From Roseiarcus sp050012775 (lineage in GTDB: Bacteria > Pseudomonadota > Alphaproteobacteria > Rhizobiales > Beijerinckiaceae), in the NCBI GenBank assembly GCA_050012775.1, contig JBEKGN010000028.1, positions 1 to 64,000 on the forward strand: a DNA stretch of 64,000 nucleotides, in the 5' to 3' direction. The notes beneath the pieces were generated by a model, which saw only the letters and a program-made list of their open reading frames with translations, was not told where the DNA came from and ran no database searches. Each line of letters starts with the position of its first letter. Position 1 is the stretch's first letter. Both the position numbers and the translations under genes were made by a program. Positions 18,009 to 26,763 of the stretch are shown here, one piece after another.

Positions 18009-20669
18009 TCAGGACGCGATCAGCCTCGTCCTGGCGAACATGAAGCGCTCGAGGTCTTCGCTCGCCATCGGCTTGGCGAAGGCGTAGCCCTGCAGAATGT
18101 CGCAGCCGAGTTCGCGAAGCAGCCGCGCGTGCTCCATGGTTTCGACCCCCTCGGCGACGATTTCGATATCGAGAGATCGGCCGATGTCGACGATCGATTG
18201 AACGAGGCGCCTCTGCGCATCCGAGTGCACGATGGGCGTGACGAGTTGCCGGTCGATTTTCAGGCGACGGGGTTTGAGCTTGGTGAGGCTGATGATCGAG
18301 GCGTAGCCGGTGCCGAAGTCGTCGATTTCGATGTCGATCCCGAGCGCCTTGATTTGATCGATGGTCCGCGAGAAGCGGTCGTCGCGTTCGTCGAGATAGA
18401 TCGTCTCGACGAGTTCGAAGGACAGCACCCCCGGTTCGATGCGCAAGTCGCGCAGACCCTGCAAGAGACCTTCGTCGTGCAGCCGCCGCAGCGAAACGTT
18501 GACGGAGAAGCGCGGAACGCGAAGGCCGAGGTCTCGCCAGCGACGGAACTGCGCCAGCGCCTGTTCGAGGATCGCGCGGTCGATGGCCCCGATGACCGTC
18601 AATTCTTCCGCCATGGCGATGAACTCGGCCGGCGCGACGACGCCGCGCGTGGGATGACGCCAGCGGGCGAGCGCCTCCACGCCCACCAGCTCAAAGGTTC
18701 GCGCGTCGAACTGCGGCTGGTAATAGGGAATGAATTCGCCGCGCTCCAAGCCGCGCACGATGCTGTCCGCAGTCTGCTTGGAGTTCAGAATCTCGGCCTG
18801 CAGCGCGGCGGTGTAGAATTCGAATCGATTTCGGCCCAGGCTCTTGGCGCGATAAAGGGCAAGATCGGCGTTGACGAGCAGACGCTGCCGGTCGACGCTG
18901 CCGCCGAACGCGCCCGCGATGCCGATGCTCATGCCCAAGCGACATTCGTGGGCCTCGTGCATGGCTGGCTTTCGAACGCTCTCGATGAGCTTCCGGGCGA
19001 GTTCGCCGAAGCCGTCCATGCCTGCGTCCGCGTTGCAGACGACGACGAATTCGTCGCCGCCCGTCCTCGCGACGAAGTCGCCGTCGCACAGGTTTCGCCG
19101 GATCGTTTCCGCCGTGTGGATCAGCATCGCGTCCCCGGCCGAATGACCGAGCGTGTCATTGATCTGTTTGAAGCCGTCGAGATCGACATGAAGGAGCACG
19201 ACGCCGCCGCCGGTCGTCGCGCAGCGCGCCGCGTGCTCCTCCAGCGCGCGGTCCATATACATCCGGTTCGGCAGCCGCGTCAGGAAGTCGTGAAGGGAAT
19301 TGTATTCGATGCGAGCCCGAGCCGCTTCGAGCTGGGCGTTGCGCGCCTCCGTGAGGGCCTTGGAGCGCGTCAGATCCTCCGTCAGCGCGACGTCGGAGGT
19401 TACGTCCCAATTGACGCCGACGATTTTCGAGGACAGATCGGGCGAAACGTAGACTTTGCCGATCGCGCGGATGACTCGCGTTCGCCCGTCGCCCAGGTTG
19501 AGCCGGTATTGGGATTCGTAACGGCCCTGTATCCGTATCGCCGTTTCGAAATCCTCGATCGCCCGCTGAGCGTCCGTCTCGTCGAGCCGGTCCCGCCAAT
19601 GCCTGTATTCGCGAGCGCCGCCGTCTTGCGGGTAATTGTAGAGCACGTTCATGCGGTCGTCCCAGACGAGTTCTCCCGAATCGATGTTGAAGTCCCACAC
19701 GCCGACCTTCGAGGCGTCGAGAGCGAGTTCGAGCCGCCGCGACAGGCGCTCGAGCTCGCCTTCGCGGTCGCGCAAGCTCGAGGAATGGTCGCGTCGCTCC
19801 TCCACCAACCGCCCGACGAGCCAGGCGGGGATGACGATCAGGAGGCCGGCCGCCAGAATTCCCAACCGCAGAATCCATCGGTTCGACGGCGCCGCTTCCC
19901 AGCCGCCTTTGGGCGTGGCGGCGATCCGCCATGATCCCGAGGGAACGCTCACATCGGTGGTGACGGGGCGGTCGCTCGCGACCTGCGCATCTCCGAAAAA
20001 GCGGACTCCTTCTTTGCCCAGCGCGTCCTTGCCTGTGATCGCCACGTCGATCGGCAGATCGTGCCCGATGAGGCCGCTGTCGCGGTACAGCCTGTCGATG
20101 TCGATGACTCCCGAAACGACGCCCCAAAAGGCCTTGTCGCCGCCGGGTCCGTTCGCGAACACGGGAAAACGCGCGATCAAGGCTCTGCCGCCCTGAACGA
20201 GGTCGAGCGGACCCGCCATGACGACGTCGCCGCTGTCGCGCGCGCGCAGCGCGGTTTCGCGCTGCTTTTCGTTCTTGTTAAAATCGAGCCCGATCGCCGC
20301 CTCGTTTCCCTTCAGGGGATATTCCAGCGACACCACGAGACCGGGGGCGCCGGCGATGCTCCTTATCTGCGAGCGGCTCTGCAGCAGGTTCGCGCAGAGC
20401 TCGGCGAATCTCGTTTGCGTGATGTTCGGCTCGGTGGAAATGTCGGCGACGAGGCCGCGAACGAGCTGGATGTCGCCGTTGACGTCGCCCTCGAGCTTGG
20501 CCCGGATCAGGCTGACCTGGGACAGAACCTCGGCGCGCGATCGTTCGTCGGAAAGCTGATTGTTTTGATGGTCGGCGAGCGCGCCGCAGACGACGGCGAC
20601 GAGCGCCGCGAGCGCCGCCGGAATGTTGGTCGGGCGGAAATGTCTTCTTAAGGCTCTGCCCAGGTCCAC
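18009..20669 (-). CDS. Membrane CHASE-PAS-GGDEF-EAL cyclic-di-GMP protein
   Basis: An 886-residue inner-membrane signalling protein. A first hydrophobic helix (about residues 16-33) and a second (about 265-285, followed by the positive RLVEERR) bracket a periplasmic CHASE-type sensor domain containing RSIAGAPGLVVSLEYPLKGN and IGLDFNKNEKQRETALRARD. The cytoplasmic part has a PAS domain (about 310-430), GGDEF with intact TGGDEFVVV, and EAL with GVEALARWRHP and DDFGTGYASI. Both catalytic sites look intact, so it may be bifunctional. It is the second large GGDEF-EAL protein in the window and has a different sensory input from the one at 197-3535. Confidence 0.9.
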   Translation of the reverse strand: MDLGRALRRHFRPTNIPAALAALVAVVCGALADHQNNQLSDERSRAEVLSQVSLIRAKLEGDVNGDIQLVRGLVADISTEPNITQTRFAELCANLLQSRSQIRSIAGAPGLVVSLEYPLKGNEAAIGLDFNKNEKQRETALRARDSGDVVMAGPLDLVQGGRALIARFPVFANGPGGDKAFWGVVSGVIDIDRLYRDSGLIGHDLPIDVAITGKDALGKEGVRFFGDAQVASDRPVTTDVSVPSGSWRIAATPKGGWEAAPSNRWILRLGILAAGLLIVIPAWLVGRLVEERRDHSSSLRDREGELERLSRRLELALDASKVGVWDFNIDSGELVWDDRMNVLYNYPQDGGAREYRHWRDRLDETDAQRAIEDFETAIRIQGRYESQYRLNLGDGRTRVIRAIGKVYVSPDLSSKIVGVNWDVTSDVALTEDLTRSKALTEARNAQLEAARARIEYNSLHDFLTRLPNRMYMDRALEEHAARCATTGGGVVLLHVDLDGFKQINDTLGHSAGDAMLIHTAETIRRNLCDGDFVARTGGDEFVVVCNADAGMDGFGELARKLIESVRKPAMHEAHECRLGMSIGIAGAFGGSVDRQRLLVNADLALYRAKSLGRNRFEFYTAALQAEILNSKQTADSIVRGLERGEFIPYYQPQFDARTFELVGVEALARWRHPTRGVVAPAEFIAMAEELTVIGAIDRAILEQALAQFRRWRDLGLRVPRFSVNVSLRRLHDEGLLQGLRDLRIEPGVLSFELVETIYLDERDDRFSRTIDQIKALGIDIEIDDFGTGYASIISLTKLKPRRLKIDRQLVTPIVHSDAQRRLVQSIVDIGRSLDIEIVAEGVETMEHARLLRELGCDILQGYAFAKPMASEDLERFMFARTRLIAS

Positions 20670-21017
20670 GGCGGGATCCGCTACGGAGGTTCGACGTTGT
20701 CTGGTCGGCAGGCGCCAACCAAGGTCGGATATTGGACAGCGCCCCTTAAGCCATTGCTTAATGGCATCCAGGAGTTGCGGATGAATTCATTGTGAGCTTA
20801 ATGGGAAGTTAATTCGCTTGTCCGCGACGATTCGCGACCATTTTGGAGCGACATCGCCCTGACGCGGCGATCCGCTCCAGACATATTTATCTATTTTCTC
20901 GCAGGCGCCTCGCAGCCCAGGCGCGCGCTTCCTCCGACGGCCCTCCCGGGCCTGGCCGCCTCATTTGGCTTGGCGCGCTCGGTCGGGCTATGGTGCGCGC
21001 GATCCTGGAGACGCTTG
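20670..21017. other. Divergent promoter region between the CHASE protein gene and ubiE
   Basis: This 348-base divergent gap must carry promoters for both directions. It contains a short AT-rich tract (about 20740-20830) and nothing resembling a gene. In many Hyphomicrobiales mutM lies upstream of ubiE; it is not here. Confidence 0.4.
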
Positions 21018-21776
21018 ATGTCGACCGCCGCCCCTCATACGCATTTCGGCGAACGAACGGTTCGCCTCGACGAGAAGCAGGGCCTCGTCGACGACGTCTT
21101 TCATAAGGTCGCGGACCGCTACGATCTGATGAACGATCTCATGTCCTTCGGCCTGCATCGCATCTGGAAGGACATTCTCGTCGCCAAGCTGCGACCGCCG
21201 CGCCATCGCCCGTTCCTGCATCTCGACGTGGCGGGAGGCACCGGCGACGTCGCATTCCGCGTCGCGGCGGCGGGCGGCGAGGCCACCCGAGTGACCGTCG
21301 TCGACGTCAACGCCGACATGCTGCGCGTCGGCGCGGAGCGGGCACAAAAACGAAAGGAAGGCAAACGGATAAGTTTCGTCGAGGGCAACGCCGAGGCGCT
21401 GCCGCTGCCCGACGCGACTTTCGACGCCTATACGATCGCCTTTGGCATTCGCAACGTCCCGCGCATGGAGCGCGCCCTCAGCGAGGCCTATCGCGTCCTC
21501 AAGCGCGGCGGGCGGTTTCTGTGCCTCGAATTCTCGCGCGTTGATCTGCCGATTCTCGACCAAATCTATGCGGCCTATTCCGACGCCGCGATTCCCGCGC
21601 TCGGCAAGGTGGTCGCCGGCGACGGCCCCGCCTATCGCTATCTCGTTGAATCGATCCGCAAATTCCCGCCACCCGACCGCTTCGCCGACATGATCCGCGA
21701 AGCCGGGTTCTCGCGCGTCGAATTCACCCGGCTGACGGGCGGCGTCGTCGCGATCCATTCGGGCTGGAAACTCTGA
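21018..21776 (+). CDS. ubiE: Ubiquinone/menaquinone C-methyltransferase UbiE
   Basis: A 252-residue SAM-dependent methyltransferase that performs the C-methylation step of ubiquinone synthesis. Signatures: FHKVADRYDLMNDLMSFGLH near the N-terminus, the SAM-binding DVAGGTGDVAFRVA, and the UbiE-specific AFGIRNVPRMERALSEAYRV. I chose the ATG at 21018, which has GGAG 8 bases upstream and gives the family's usual N-terminus; the frame is open further upstream to 20970. It leads a run with ubiB (2-base gap), coaBC and dut. Confidence 0.95.
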   Translation: MSTAAPHTHFGERTVRLDEKQGLVDDVFHKVADRYDLMNDLMSFGLHRIWKDILVAKLRPPRHRPFLHLDVAGGTGDVAFRVAAAGGEATRVTVVDVNADMLRVGAERAQKRKEGKRISFVEGNAEALPLPDATFDAYTIAFGIRNVPRMERALSEAYRVLKRGGRFLCLEFSRVDLPILDQIYAAYSDAAIPALGKVVAGDGPAYRYLVESIRKFPPPDRFADMIREAGFSRVEFTRLTGGVVAIHSGWKL

Positions 21777-21778
21777 AC

Positions 21779-23329
21779 TTGTCGCGTTTGGCCGCCATCG
21801 GACACGCATCGCGGCTGGCGCGCGCCGGCTTCGTGCTGGCGCGCGAAGGCGCCTTCGTCGGCGTCGATCCGTTGTCGCTGCCGCCGCTCGCCAGGGCGCC
21901 GCTGGCGCTCGCCAATCTGCTGGCGCGGCGCGGCGCGCAGGGCCTCAGCGGCCTTTCCGCCGCGATCGATCGTCTCGGCCCCTCCTATGTCAAGCTCGGA
22001 CAGTTTCTCGCCACCCGCCCCGACATCGTCGGCCCCAAGGTCGTGCTGGAGCTCGAAAGGTTGCAGGACCGCATGACGCCGGCGGACCGCGCGGTCGCGG
22101 TCGCGACGGTCGAGGCGGCCTTCGGGGCCAAGATCGATAGCGTCTTCGTCGAATTCGGCGACGCGGTCGCAGCCGCTTCGATCGCGCAGGTGCACCGCGC
22201 GCGCGTGCGGACGAGCGAGGGCGAGCGCGACGTCGCGGTCAAGCTGTTGCGCCCCGGCGTCGAGCGGCGCTTCACGCGCGATCTCTCGGATATGTTTTTC
22301 GCCGCCCGCAGCGCCGAACGCTTCGAGCCGAGCCTGCGTCGCCTGCGCCTGGTGGATGTCGTCGACGCGCTCGCGCGAAGCGTCCGCATGGAAATGGACT
22401 TTCGCCTCGAAGCGGCGGCGGCGTCCGAATTCGGCGAAAACCTGATCCATGACCCCGAATTCCGCGCCCCTAAGATCGATTGGGACCGCACGACGCGCGA
22501 AGTTCTGACCATGGAATGGATCGACGGAACGCCGCTCGGCGACACTGCGCGTCTGGCCGAGCTCGGCTTCGACGCGCCCAAGCTCGGGCGGACGCTGGTC
22601 CAGTCCTTTCTCCGCCACGCCTTGCACGACGGCTTCTTTCACGCCGACATGCATCAGGGCAATTTGCTCGTCGACGACCAAGGGCGCATCGTCGCCGTCG
22701 ATTTCGGCATCATGGGCCGCCTCGGCCGCAAGGAACGACGTTTCCTGGCCGAGATTCTGTACGGCTTCATCCGGCGCGACTATCTTCGCGTCGCCGAGGT
22801 GCATTTCGAGGCGGGCTACGTGCCCCCCATTCACCGCGTCGAGGATTTCGCGCAGGCCGTGCGCGCGATCGGCGAGCCCATCCATGCGCGCACCGCCGAC
22901 CAGATTTCGATGGCCAAGCTGCTGACCCTCCTGTTCGAGGTCACCGCGCTGTTCGACATGACGACGCGCATCGAACTCGTGATGCTGCAAAAGACCATGG
23001 TCGTGGTCGAAGGCGTCGCGCGCAAGCTCGACCCGTATCTCGACATGTGGGGAACGGCGGAGCCGGTCGTCGGCGGCTGGATCGCCGAAAACCTCGGGCC
23101 GCGCGGCCGAATCGAAGACCTCGGCCGCAGCGTTTCGCAACTCGCCAAACTCATGGCCGACGCGCCGCCGCGCCTGGAACGTCTTTCGCGCCTCATCGAG
23201 CGCGAAGCCGAGGCCGCGCCCGCCGAGGCGTCGAGCGCGCCCGCCTCGGGACGATGGCCGTCGACGGTCACGACATCGCTATGGGTCATCGCGGCGGCGC
23301 TCGTTTGGATCGCGTTTCACCTAAGGTGA
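21779..23329 (+). CDS. ubiB: Ubiquinone biosynthesis protein UbiB (ABC1/ADCK kinase-like ATPase)
   Basis: A 516-residue atypical kinase-fold protein needed for aerobic ubiquinone synthesis. It has the KxGQ motif in SYVKLGQFLATRPDIV, the catalytic-loop-like FFHADMHQGNLLVDD and a DFG-like AVDFGIMGRLG. A C-terminal hydrophobic helix (about residues 497-514) anchors it to the inner membrane. Translation starts at TTG, two bases after the ubiE stop, so the two are almost certainly coupled. Together they act on the quinone head group at the membrane. Confidence 0.93.
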   Translation: MSRLAAIGHASRLARAGFVLAREGAFVGVDPLSLPPLARAPLALANLLARRGAQGLSGLSAAIDRLGPSYVKLGQFLATRPDIVGPKVVLELERLQDRMTPADRAVAVATVEAAFGAKIDSVFVEFGDAVAAASIAQVHRARVRTSEGERDVAVKLLRPGVERRFTRDLSDMFFAARSAERFEPSLRRLRLVDVVDALARSVRMEMDFRLEAAAASEFGENLIHDPEFRAPKIDWDRTTREVLTMEWIDGTPLGDTARLAELGFDAPKLGRTLVQSFLRHALHDGFFHADMHQGNLLVDDQGRIVAVDFGIMGRLGRKERRFLAEILYGFIRRDYLRVAEVHFEAGYVPPIHRVEDFAQAVRAIGEPIHARTADQISMAKLLTLLFEVTALFDMTTRIELVMLQKTMVVVEGVARKLDPYLDMWGTAEPVVGGWIAENLGPRGRIEDLGRSVSQLAKLMADAPPRLERLSRLIEREAEAAPAEASSAPASGRWPSTVTTSLWVIAAALVWIAFHLR

Positions 23330-23483
23330 GCCGGCGACAAAAAGAGAATTTTACGCAGATAGTTCCCGTGGAGCTTACTTTCGACGTTGCAGTCCCGTTG
23401 TTACTGACCCTATGCTGCAACCTTTGGCGCATGCGAGCCCGAGCGAATTATCGGCGCTCGACGCCACCACGGCGTAAGCGATC

Positions 23484-24743
23484 ATGACCGCGAAACCTCT
23501 GTCGGGCGCCCGCATTCTCCTAATCGTCGGGGGCGGCGTTTCGGCCTATAAATCGCTCGAACTGATCCGCCGGCTGCGCGAGCGCGGCGCTGTCGCGCGC
23601 GTCGTCATGACCGAGGCGGCCAAGCAATTCATCGCGCCGCTCTCGGCCGCCGCGCTCAGCGGCCACCCGGTTCGCTTCGATCAATTCAGCTTGATCGACG
23701 AAGCCGAGATGGGCCACATCGAATTGTCGCGCGAAGCCGATCTGATCGTGGTCGCGCCGGCGACGGCGGATCTGCTGGCGCGAATGGCGCATGGCCTCGC
23801 CAACGATCTCGCCTCCACTACGCTTCTGGCCACCGACAAACGCGTGCTCGCCGCGCCGGCGATGAACGTTCGCATGTGGCTGCATCCGGCGACCCGCCGC
23901 AATGTCGCCGCGCTGCGCGGCGACGGCGTGATTTTCGTCGGCCCGGACGACGGCGAGATGGCGTGCGGCGAATTCGGGCCGGGTCGCATGGCCGAACCCC
24001 TGGCGATCGTCGCGGCGATCGAGCGCGCGCTCGAAGAGCCGACCGCGATCCCCCTGCCGCCCGGCGTCGGCGCGCGCGGCGACGGCGCGCTCGCGGGCAA
24101 GCGCGTCATCGTGACGTCCGGCCCGACCTACGAGCCGATCGATCCGGTTCGCTTCATCGGCAATCGCTCCTCGGGGCTTCAGGGGCATGCGATCGCGCTG
24201 GCGGCCTATCGCGCCGGCGCGAAGGTGACGTTGATCAGCGGCCCCGTCGGCCTCGCCGATCCCCCCGGCGTCGACGTCGTCCACGTCGAGACGGCGCGGC
24301 AAATGCACGCGGCCGTGCTGGCCTGCTTGCCCGCGGACGTCTTTGTCGCGGCCGCGGCCGTCGCGGATTGGCGCGTCGAGGCCATCGGCGCCCATAAGCT
24401 GAAAAAGGGCGCCGCCGGCGCGCCGGTCCTGTCGTTGATCGAGAACCCGGACATTCTCGCGGACATCGCGACGAGGACGGCCGACCGCCCGGCGCTCGTC
24501 ATCGGATTCGCCGCGGAAACCGAGCGGGTCGTGGACAACGCGCGGGACAAGCTGAAACGCAAGGGCTGCGACCTGATCGTCGCCAACAGCGTCGCCGAAG
24601 GCGAAGGGACTTTCGGCGGCCTCGACAATCAGGTCGCGATCGTCAGCGCCGCAGGCGTGGAGCCTTGGCCGCGCATGAGCAAGCAAGAGGTCGCGCTGGG
24701 TTTGATCGATCTCATTGCGCGCATGATGAAAGACAAGAAATGA
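23484..24743 (+). CDS. coaBC: Phosphopantothenoylcysteine decarboxylase / phosphopantothenate-cysteine ligase
   Basis: A 419-residue bifunctional coenzyme A biosynthesis enzyme. The N-terminal flavin decarboxylase half (CoaC) shows the active-site His in GHIELSREAD, the substrate motif PAMNVRMW and the catalytic Cys in MACGEFGPGRMAEP. The C-terminal CoaB half begins near residue 205 with VIVTSGPTYEPIDPVRFI and has AAAVADWRV and KLKKG. It is separated from ubiB by 154 bases and overlaps dut by the ATGA arrangement. Confidence 0.95.
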   Translation: MTAKPLSGARILLIVGGGVSAYKSLELIRRLRERGAVARVVMTEAAKQFIAPLSAAALSGHPVRFDQFSLIDEAEMGHIELSREADLIVVAPATADLLARMAHGLANDLASTTLLATDKRVLAAPAMNVRMWLHPATRRNVAALRGDGVIFVGPDDGEMACGEFGPGRMAEPLAIVAAIERALEEPTAIPLPPGVGARGDGALAGKRVIVTSGPTYEPIDPVRFIGNRSSGLQGHAIALAAYRAGAKVTLISGPVGLADPPGVDVVHVETARQMHAAVLACLPADVFVAAAAVADWRVEAIGAHKLKKGAAGAPVLSLIENPDILADIATRTADRPALVIGFAAETERVVDNARDKLKRKGCDLIVANSVAEGEGTFGGLDNQVAIVSAAGVEPWPRMSKQEVALGLIDLIARMMKDKK

Positions 24744-25204
24744 TCGATGTTGGGTTTCAGCGATTTCCACATTCGCAGGACTTGCAATTGCCCCAGTATC
24801 AGAGCGATGATGCGGCCGGGATGGATCTCGTGGCCGCCCTTCCGGAAGGGCGGGAGGTGATTCTGAATCCCGGCGAGCGGGCGTTGATCCCGACGGGTTT
24901 GGCGATCGAATTGCCTAGGGGTTACGAGGCGCAGATTCGGCCTCGCTCGGGGCTGGCGCTGAAAGACGGGGTGACCGTTCTGAACAGCCCCGGGACGATC
25001 GACGCGGACTATCGCGGCGAGATCGGCGTCATACTAATCAATTTTGGTCGGAGTCCCTTTTCTATTCGGCGAGGCGCACGGATCGCGCAGCTCGTCGTAT
25101 GTTCCGTCGAGCGCGTTGCTTTCATTAAAAGCGAACGGCTCACAGCGAGCGAGCGCGGTCCAAGAGGTTTTGGTTCGACCGGGCGCTCAGACGAGGAGAA
25201 ATAA
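24740..25204 (+). CDS. dut: Deoxyuridine 5'-triphosphate nucleotidohydrolase
   Basis: A 154-residue trimeric dUTPase that hydrolyses dUTP to dUMP, keeping uracil out of DNA and supplying dTMP synthesis. Motifs in order: DDAAGMDLVA (motif 1), PRSGLALKDG (2), GTIDADYRGEI (3), RRGARIAQLVV (4) and RGPRGFGSTGR (5, the flexible C-terminal lid). The ATG at 24740 overlaps the coaBC stop by four bases (ATGA), which decides this start over an upstream in-frame possibility. The Rrf2-type gene starts 2 bases after its stop. Confidence 0.95.
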   Translation: MIDVGFQRFPHSQDLQLPQYQSDDAAGMDLVAALPEGREVILNPGERALIPTGLAIELPRGYEAQIRPRSGLALKDGVTVLNSPGTIDADYRGEIGVILINFGRSPFSIRRGARIAQLVVCSVERVAFIKSERLTASERGPRGFGSTGRSDEEK

Positions 25205-25205
25205 A

Positions 25206-25658
25206 ATGAACTTGCTGTCGCGACGCAGCCTGCTCGCCATCGCCGCCGTTGTCGACATCGCCCTGCATTCGCGGCCATCGCCGGTCGCGGCCAAGGCGCT
25301 CGCCTCGCGGCACAAATTGCCGCCTCGGCACTTGGAGACCCTGTTGCAGGGCCTCGTTCACGCCAAGATCCTCAAGGGCGTGCGCGGACCTCGCGGCGGC
25401 TACGAACTGGCGCGCGAGCGCCGCAGAATTTCCGTCGGCGAAATCGTGCGCACCTCGATGAGCTTGAGCACCGCCGACCCCGACGATATCGGATCGCGAT
25501 CCAAGCTCCTGGAGAAGGTTATCGAACCGAGCGTGCGCAAGGCCGGCGAGTCGTTCCTGGCCAATCTGGACGCCATCACCGTCGAGCAACTCTGCGAAGA
25601 GGCCGAGAAGGCGCATATCCTCGCGGAGGAGAAAGCCAGCGGGGATTTCGCGATCTAA
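25206..25658 (+). CDS. Rrf2 family transcriptional regulator (CymR-like, no Fe-S cysteines)
   Basis: A 150-residue Rrf2-family winged-helix regulator. The N-terminal wHTH has LLSRRSLLAIAAVVDIALHS and the recognition/wing region LPPRHLETLLQGLVHAKILK followed by GVRGPRGGYELARERR. No cysteine occurs anywhere in the protein, so it cannot bind an Fe-S cluster as IscR or NsrR do. Cys-free Rrf2 proteins next to cysK include the CymR type that senses cysteine status through CysK, and the downstream gene is cysK, so a CymR-like role is a reasonable inference. It has a strong GAGGAGA site and starts 2 bases after the dut stop. Confidence 0.85.
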   Translation: MNLLSRRSLLAIAAVVDIALHSRPSPVAAKALASRHKLPPRHLETLLQGLVHAKILKGVRGPRGGYELARERRRISVGEIVRTSMSLSTADPDDIGSRSKLLEKVIEPSVRKAGESFLANLDAITVEQLCEEAEKAHILAEEKASGDFAI

Positions 25659-25659
25659 T

Positions 25660-25683
25660 GTCGTATATTAAAATGTTGTATAT
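25660..25683. promoter_or_regulatory. Direct repeat upstream of cysK, candidate Rrf2 operator
   Basis: Two near-identical 9-mers, GTCGTATAT (25660-25668) and GTTGTATAT (25675-25683), occur 15 bases apart in an AT-rich stretch immediately after the Rrf2 gene and about 80 bases upstream of the cysK start. AT-rich boxes just upstream of cysteine synthase fit an operator of the neighbouring Rrf2-type regulator, but binding is inferred only from position. Confidence 0.4.
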
Positions 25684-25761
25684 GATCGCGCCGTCAAAAA
25701 GTGTAATCTGACGGAGGAGCGCGCCGCGCCTGGCGTCGGCGGCGGCATGGAGGCTGAATTG

Positions 25762-26751
25762 ATGGCTGGGACCGGTAAAGACCCGACGCGCGACGATTCG
25801 CGTCCGCGCGGCCGAGGGCGAGTGTACGCATCGATCACCGAAACGATCGGCGATACGCCGCTTGTCCGCATCGACCGCATCGCCAGGGAAAAGGGCGTGC
25901 GCGCCAACCTTCTCGCGAAGCTCGAATTCTTCAATCCGATCGGAAGCGTCAAGGACCGCATCGGCGTCGCGATGATCGACGCTCTGGAAGCGCAGGGACG
26001 GATCGCGCCGGGCCGCGGCGTCCTCGTCGAGCCGACCTCGGGAAACACCGGCATCGCGCTGGCGTTCGTCGCCGCGGCGCGCGGATACAAGCTCATCCTG
26101 GTGATGCCCGAATCGATGTCGGTCGAGCGGCGCAAGATGCTCGCGCTGCTGGGCGCCGAACTGGTCTTGACGCCCGCCGCTCTGGGCATGAAGGGCGCGA
26201 TCGCCAAAGCCAATGACATCGTCGCGGCGACGCCCGGCGCGATCATGCCCCAGCAGTTCGAGAACCCCGCCAATCCCGAAATCCATCGGCGCACCACCGC
26301 CGAAGAAATTTGGAACGACACCGCCGGCGCGGTCGACATCGTGGTTTCCGGCGTCGGCACCGGCGGCACGCTCACCGGCGTCGGCCAGGTGCTCAAAGCG
26401 CGCAAGCCGAGCGTCAAGATGGTCGCGGTCGAGCCCGAGGATTCCCCGGTGCTGTCGGGCGGCGCGCCTGGCCCGCACAAGATTCAAGGCATCGGCGCGG
26501 GCTTTGCGCCGGCGATCCTCGATCGCAGCCTCATCGACGAGGTCGTCACCGTCGGCAACCAGACGGCGTTCGACACCGCCAGGCTGGTGGCGCGGCTCGA
26601 GGGCATTCCTGTCGGGATATCCTCCGGCGCCGCCATCGCGGCGGCGATCGACGTCGCCCGCCGGCCGGAAAACGACGGCAAGACGATCGTCGTCATCGTG
26701 CCGTCCTTCGCCGAACGCTATCTCTCGACGGCGCTGTTCGAGGGCCTGTAA
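25762..26751 (+). CDS. cysK: Cysteine synthase A (O-acetylserine sulfhydrylase)
   Basis: A 329-residue pyridoxal-phosphate enzyme making L-cysteine from O-acetylserine and sulfide. The Schiff-base lysine is Lys64 in FFNPIGSVKDR. The substrate loop is EPTSGNTGIALA, the phosphate-binding loop is SGVGTGGTLTGVG, and PVGISSGAAIAA follows near the C-terminus. I chose the ATG at 25762 because GGAGG (25749-25753) lies 8 bases upstream; the ATG at 25747 lacks such a site. The neighbouring Rrf2 regulator and the AT-rich direct repeat between them suggest cysteine- or sulfur-responsive control. Confidence 0.94.
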   Translation: MAGTGKDPTRDDSRPRGRGRVYASITETIGDTPLVRIDRIAREKGVRANLLAKLEFFNPIGSVKDRIGVAMIDALEAQGRIAPGRGVLVEPTSGNTGIALAFVAAARGYKLILVMPESMSVERRKMLALLGAELVLTPAALGMKGAIAKANDIVAATPGAIMPQQFENPANPEIHRRTTAEEIWNDTAGAVDIVVSGVGTGGTLTGVGQVLKARKPSVKMVAVEPEDSPVLSGGAPGPHKIQGIGAGFAPAILDRSLIDEVVTVGNQTAFDTARLVARLEGIPVGISSGAAIAAAIDVARRPENDGKTIVVIVPSFAERYLSTALFEGL

Positions 26752-26763
26752 CCCTCGAGCGCC

